Part shown: positions 7,009 through 7,344 of the stretch, in pieces | Position numbering within the stretch: the stretch's first letter is position 1 | How the letters are laid out: the number at the start of each line of letters is the position of its first letter | NCBI GenBank assembly: GCA_016780525.1 | Contig: JADHLR010000079.1 | Location: 1-7,344, forward strand | Length of the DNA: 7,344 nucleotides | Direction: 5' to 3' | Source of the DNA: Candidatus Puniceispirillum sp. | GTDB taxonomy: Bacteria > Pseudomonadota > Alphaproteobacteria > Puniceispirillales > Puniceispirillaceae | Notes under the pieces: generated by a model | The model's input: only the letters and a program-made list of their open reading frames with translations | What the model was told of the DNA's origin: nothing | Database searches by the model: none | Position numbers and translations under genes: made by a program

Positions 7009-7021
7009 CCGGATTTTCCGG
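7009..7021 (-). repeat. Small upstream hairpin in rpsF leader
   Basis: CCGG (7021-7018) and CCGG (7012-7009) on the minus strand flank a 5-nt spacer. With one more A-T pair they form a 5-bp stem and a 3-nt loop. It lies 8 nt upstream of the larger leader hairpin and contains CCG triplets, so it could be part of the same RNA element. Confidence 0.4.
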
Positions 7022-7080
7022 CAAGGATTTAGACCAGTGATGTTAGGCCTGACAGCTATTTTTCTGCCAAACTGTGGCGC

Positions 7081-7109
7081 ACAATACACAATACTGGCGG
7101 GTTTGCAAG
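7081..7109 (-). promoter_or_regulatory. Candidate promoter for rpsF-rpsR-rplI
   Basis: The minus strand has TTGCAA (7108-7103), a 16-bp spacer, and TATTGT (7086-7081). Shifting the -35 one base to CTTGCA gives a 17-bp spacer. A second TATTGT lies 7 bp upstream of the -10. Transcription would begin near 7075-7073 and give a leader of about 137 nt. This is a consensus match by eye. Confidence 0.42.
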
Positions 7110-7127
7110 CCTTTGCTTGGGTTTTTT
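7106..7127 (+). repeat. Short hairpin followed by T-run
   Basis: CAAGC (7106-7110) and GCTTG (7115-7119) enclose CTTT, and TTTTTT follows at 7122-7127. It resembles a weak plus-strand terminator, but no plus-strand gene lies upstream. It overlaps the -35 of the candidate rpsF promoter, so it could equally be an operator-like inverted repeat. Confidence 0.3.
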
Positions 7128-7220
7128 AGGGTTATAAAGGGCGTCCGCTGGGTGCTGTGATGACCGCAAAAACTTGCCTTCTTGGTGAAAATCTGGAATA
7201 GCTCAACCCAGTCATGGCTT

Positions 7221-7264
7221 TCTCGGGCAAAGCTTACAGCGACCTTGGGCAAAGCTGAGTGCGA
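7221..7264. repeat. Tandem duplication of a 22-bp unit upstream of fabD
   Basis: Units 7221-7242 and 7243-7264 are head-to-tail with 17 of 22 bases identical. The shared cores are GGGCAAAGCT (7225-7234 and 7247-7256) and GCGA at the end of each unit. The 22-bp period is about two helical turns, so both cores face the same side of the DNA, as for paired regulator sites. It lies 48 bp before the fabD start. The repeat is seen directly; a regulator is inferred. Confidence 0.6.
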
Positions 7265-7312
7265 ACAATTTTTTTGCCAGCCGGCGCGTTGGCGTTCAAT
7301 GGATCTGAAAAT

Positions 7313-7344
7313 ATGTCATCTTTCACCACCGCTTTTTTATTCCC
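7313..7344 (+). CDS. fabD: Malonyl-CoA:ACP transacylase, first 10 codons only
   Basis: The last 32 bases read ATG TCA TCT and onward to give MSSFTTAFLF, with a partial proline codon (CC) next. This matches the FabD N-terminus, where a few variable residues are followed by (A/F)FxFPGQGSQ. FabD transfers malonyl from CoA to acyl carrier protein, the entry step of type II fatty-acid synthesis. fabD is divergent from rpsF in many alphaproteobacteria, which supports the call. A weak SD-like GGAT (7301-7304) lies 8 nt before the ATG; the ATG at 7299 is out of frame. The catalytic Ser and His lie beyond the window, so the call rests on ten residues plus gene order. Confidence 0.72.
   Translation, partial: MSSFTTAFLF

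Larger units (their letters stand above)
6937..7312. other. Divergent intergenic region between rpsF and fabD
   Basis: This 376-bp stretch has no convincing gene. From right to left it holds the short fabD leader, a 22-bp tandem repeat, an AT-rich stretch, a small hairpin with a T-run, a candidate rpsF promoter, and a leader with two hairpins. GCAAAG occurs four times (plus strand 6968-6973, 7227-7232 and 7249-7254; minus strand 7116-7111), more than the roughly 0.2 expected by chance. No plus-strand promoter for fabD stands out by -35/-10 match. Confidence 0.6.

Noticed and set aside
7043..7252. 69-codon minus-strand open frame upstream of rpsF
   Set aside because: Its composition resembles no family I know, it has no SD, and it covers the candidate rpsF promoter and half of the tandem repeat. 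It is best read as a chance frame in intergenic DNA.
1..7344. Mobile elements, CRISPR, tRNA/rRNA, defence or phage genes
   Set aside because: I looked on both strands for terminal inverted repeats, repeat-spacer patterns, tRNA-like folds and transposase motifs and saw none. The window is filled by housekeeping genes in a common order.

Overview
The window is an ordinary, compact piece of an alphaproteobacterial chromosome of moderate GC content. I judge this from gene content and order: rpsF-rpsR-rplI, then dnaB-alr, then radA, with fabD divergent from rpsF. The protein sequences point the same way, for example the bS18 motif CPFSGPNAPKIDYKD. A marine or uncultured lineage near Rhodospirillales or the SAR116 group would fit, but the sequence does not settle this.

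Layout, read along the minus strand from right to left. At the right edge, the first 10 codons of fabD run off the window on the plus strand. A 376-bp divergent intergenic region (6937-7312) follows. It holds a 22-bp tandem repeat near fabD, a candidate promoter for rpsF, and a structured rpsF mRNA leader. Next is the ribosomal cluster rpsF-rpsR-rplI (bS6, bS18, bL9), closed by a strong intrinsic terminator at 5537-5567. A second leftward unit then starts with dnaB (replicative helicase) and continues through alr (alanine racemase), an MlaE-type permease, an MlaF-type ATPase and radA. radA is cut by the left edge. Gaps inside the second unit are 5 bp (dnaB/alr), 88 bp (alr/permease), 3 bp (permease/ATPase) and a 1-bp overlap (ATPase/radA).

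Functionally, the right half supplies translation parts and the start of fatty-acid synthesis. The left half links DNA replication (DnaB) and recombination or branch migration (RadA) with envelope work: Alr makes D-alanine for peptidoglycan, and the MlaFE-like pair forms the inner-membrane core of a phospholipid/MCE transporter. No MCE-domain (MlaD), MlaC or MlaB gene lies beside the pair.

I see no mobile element, CRISPR array, tRNA, rRNA, phage gene or defence system, and no candidate for a new multi-gene system. The items most worth a second look are regulatory: the rpsF leader (possible S6:S18 autoregulation site), the tandem repeat in front of fabD, and a possibly leaderless dnaB start.
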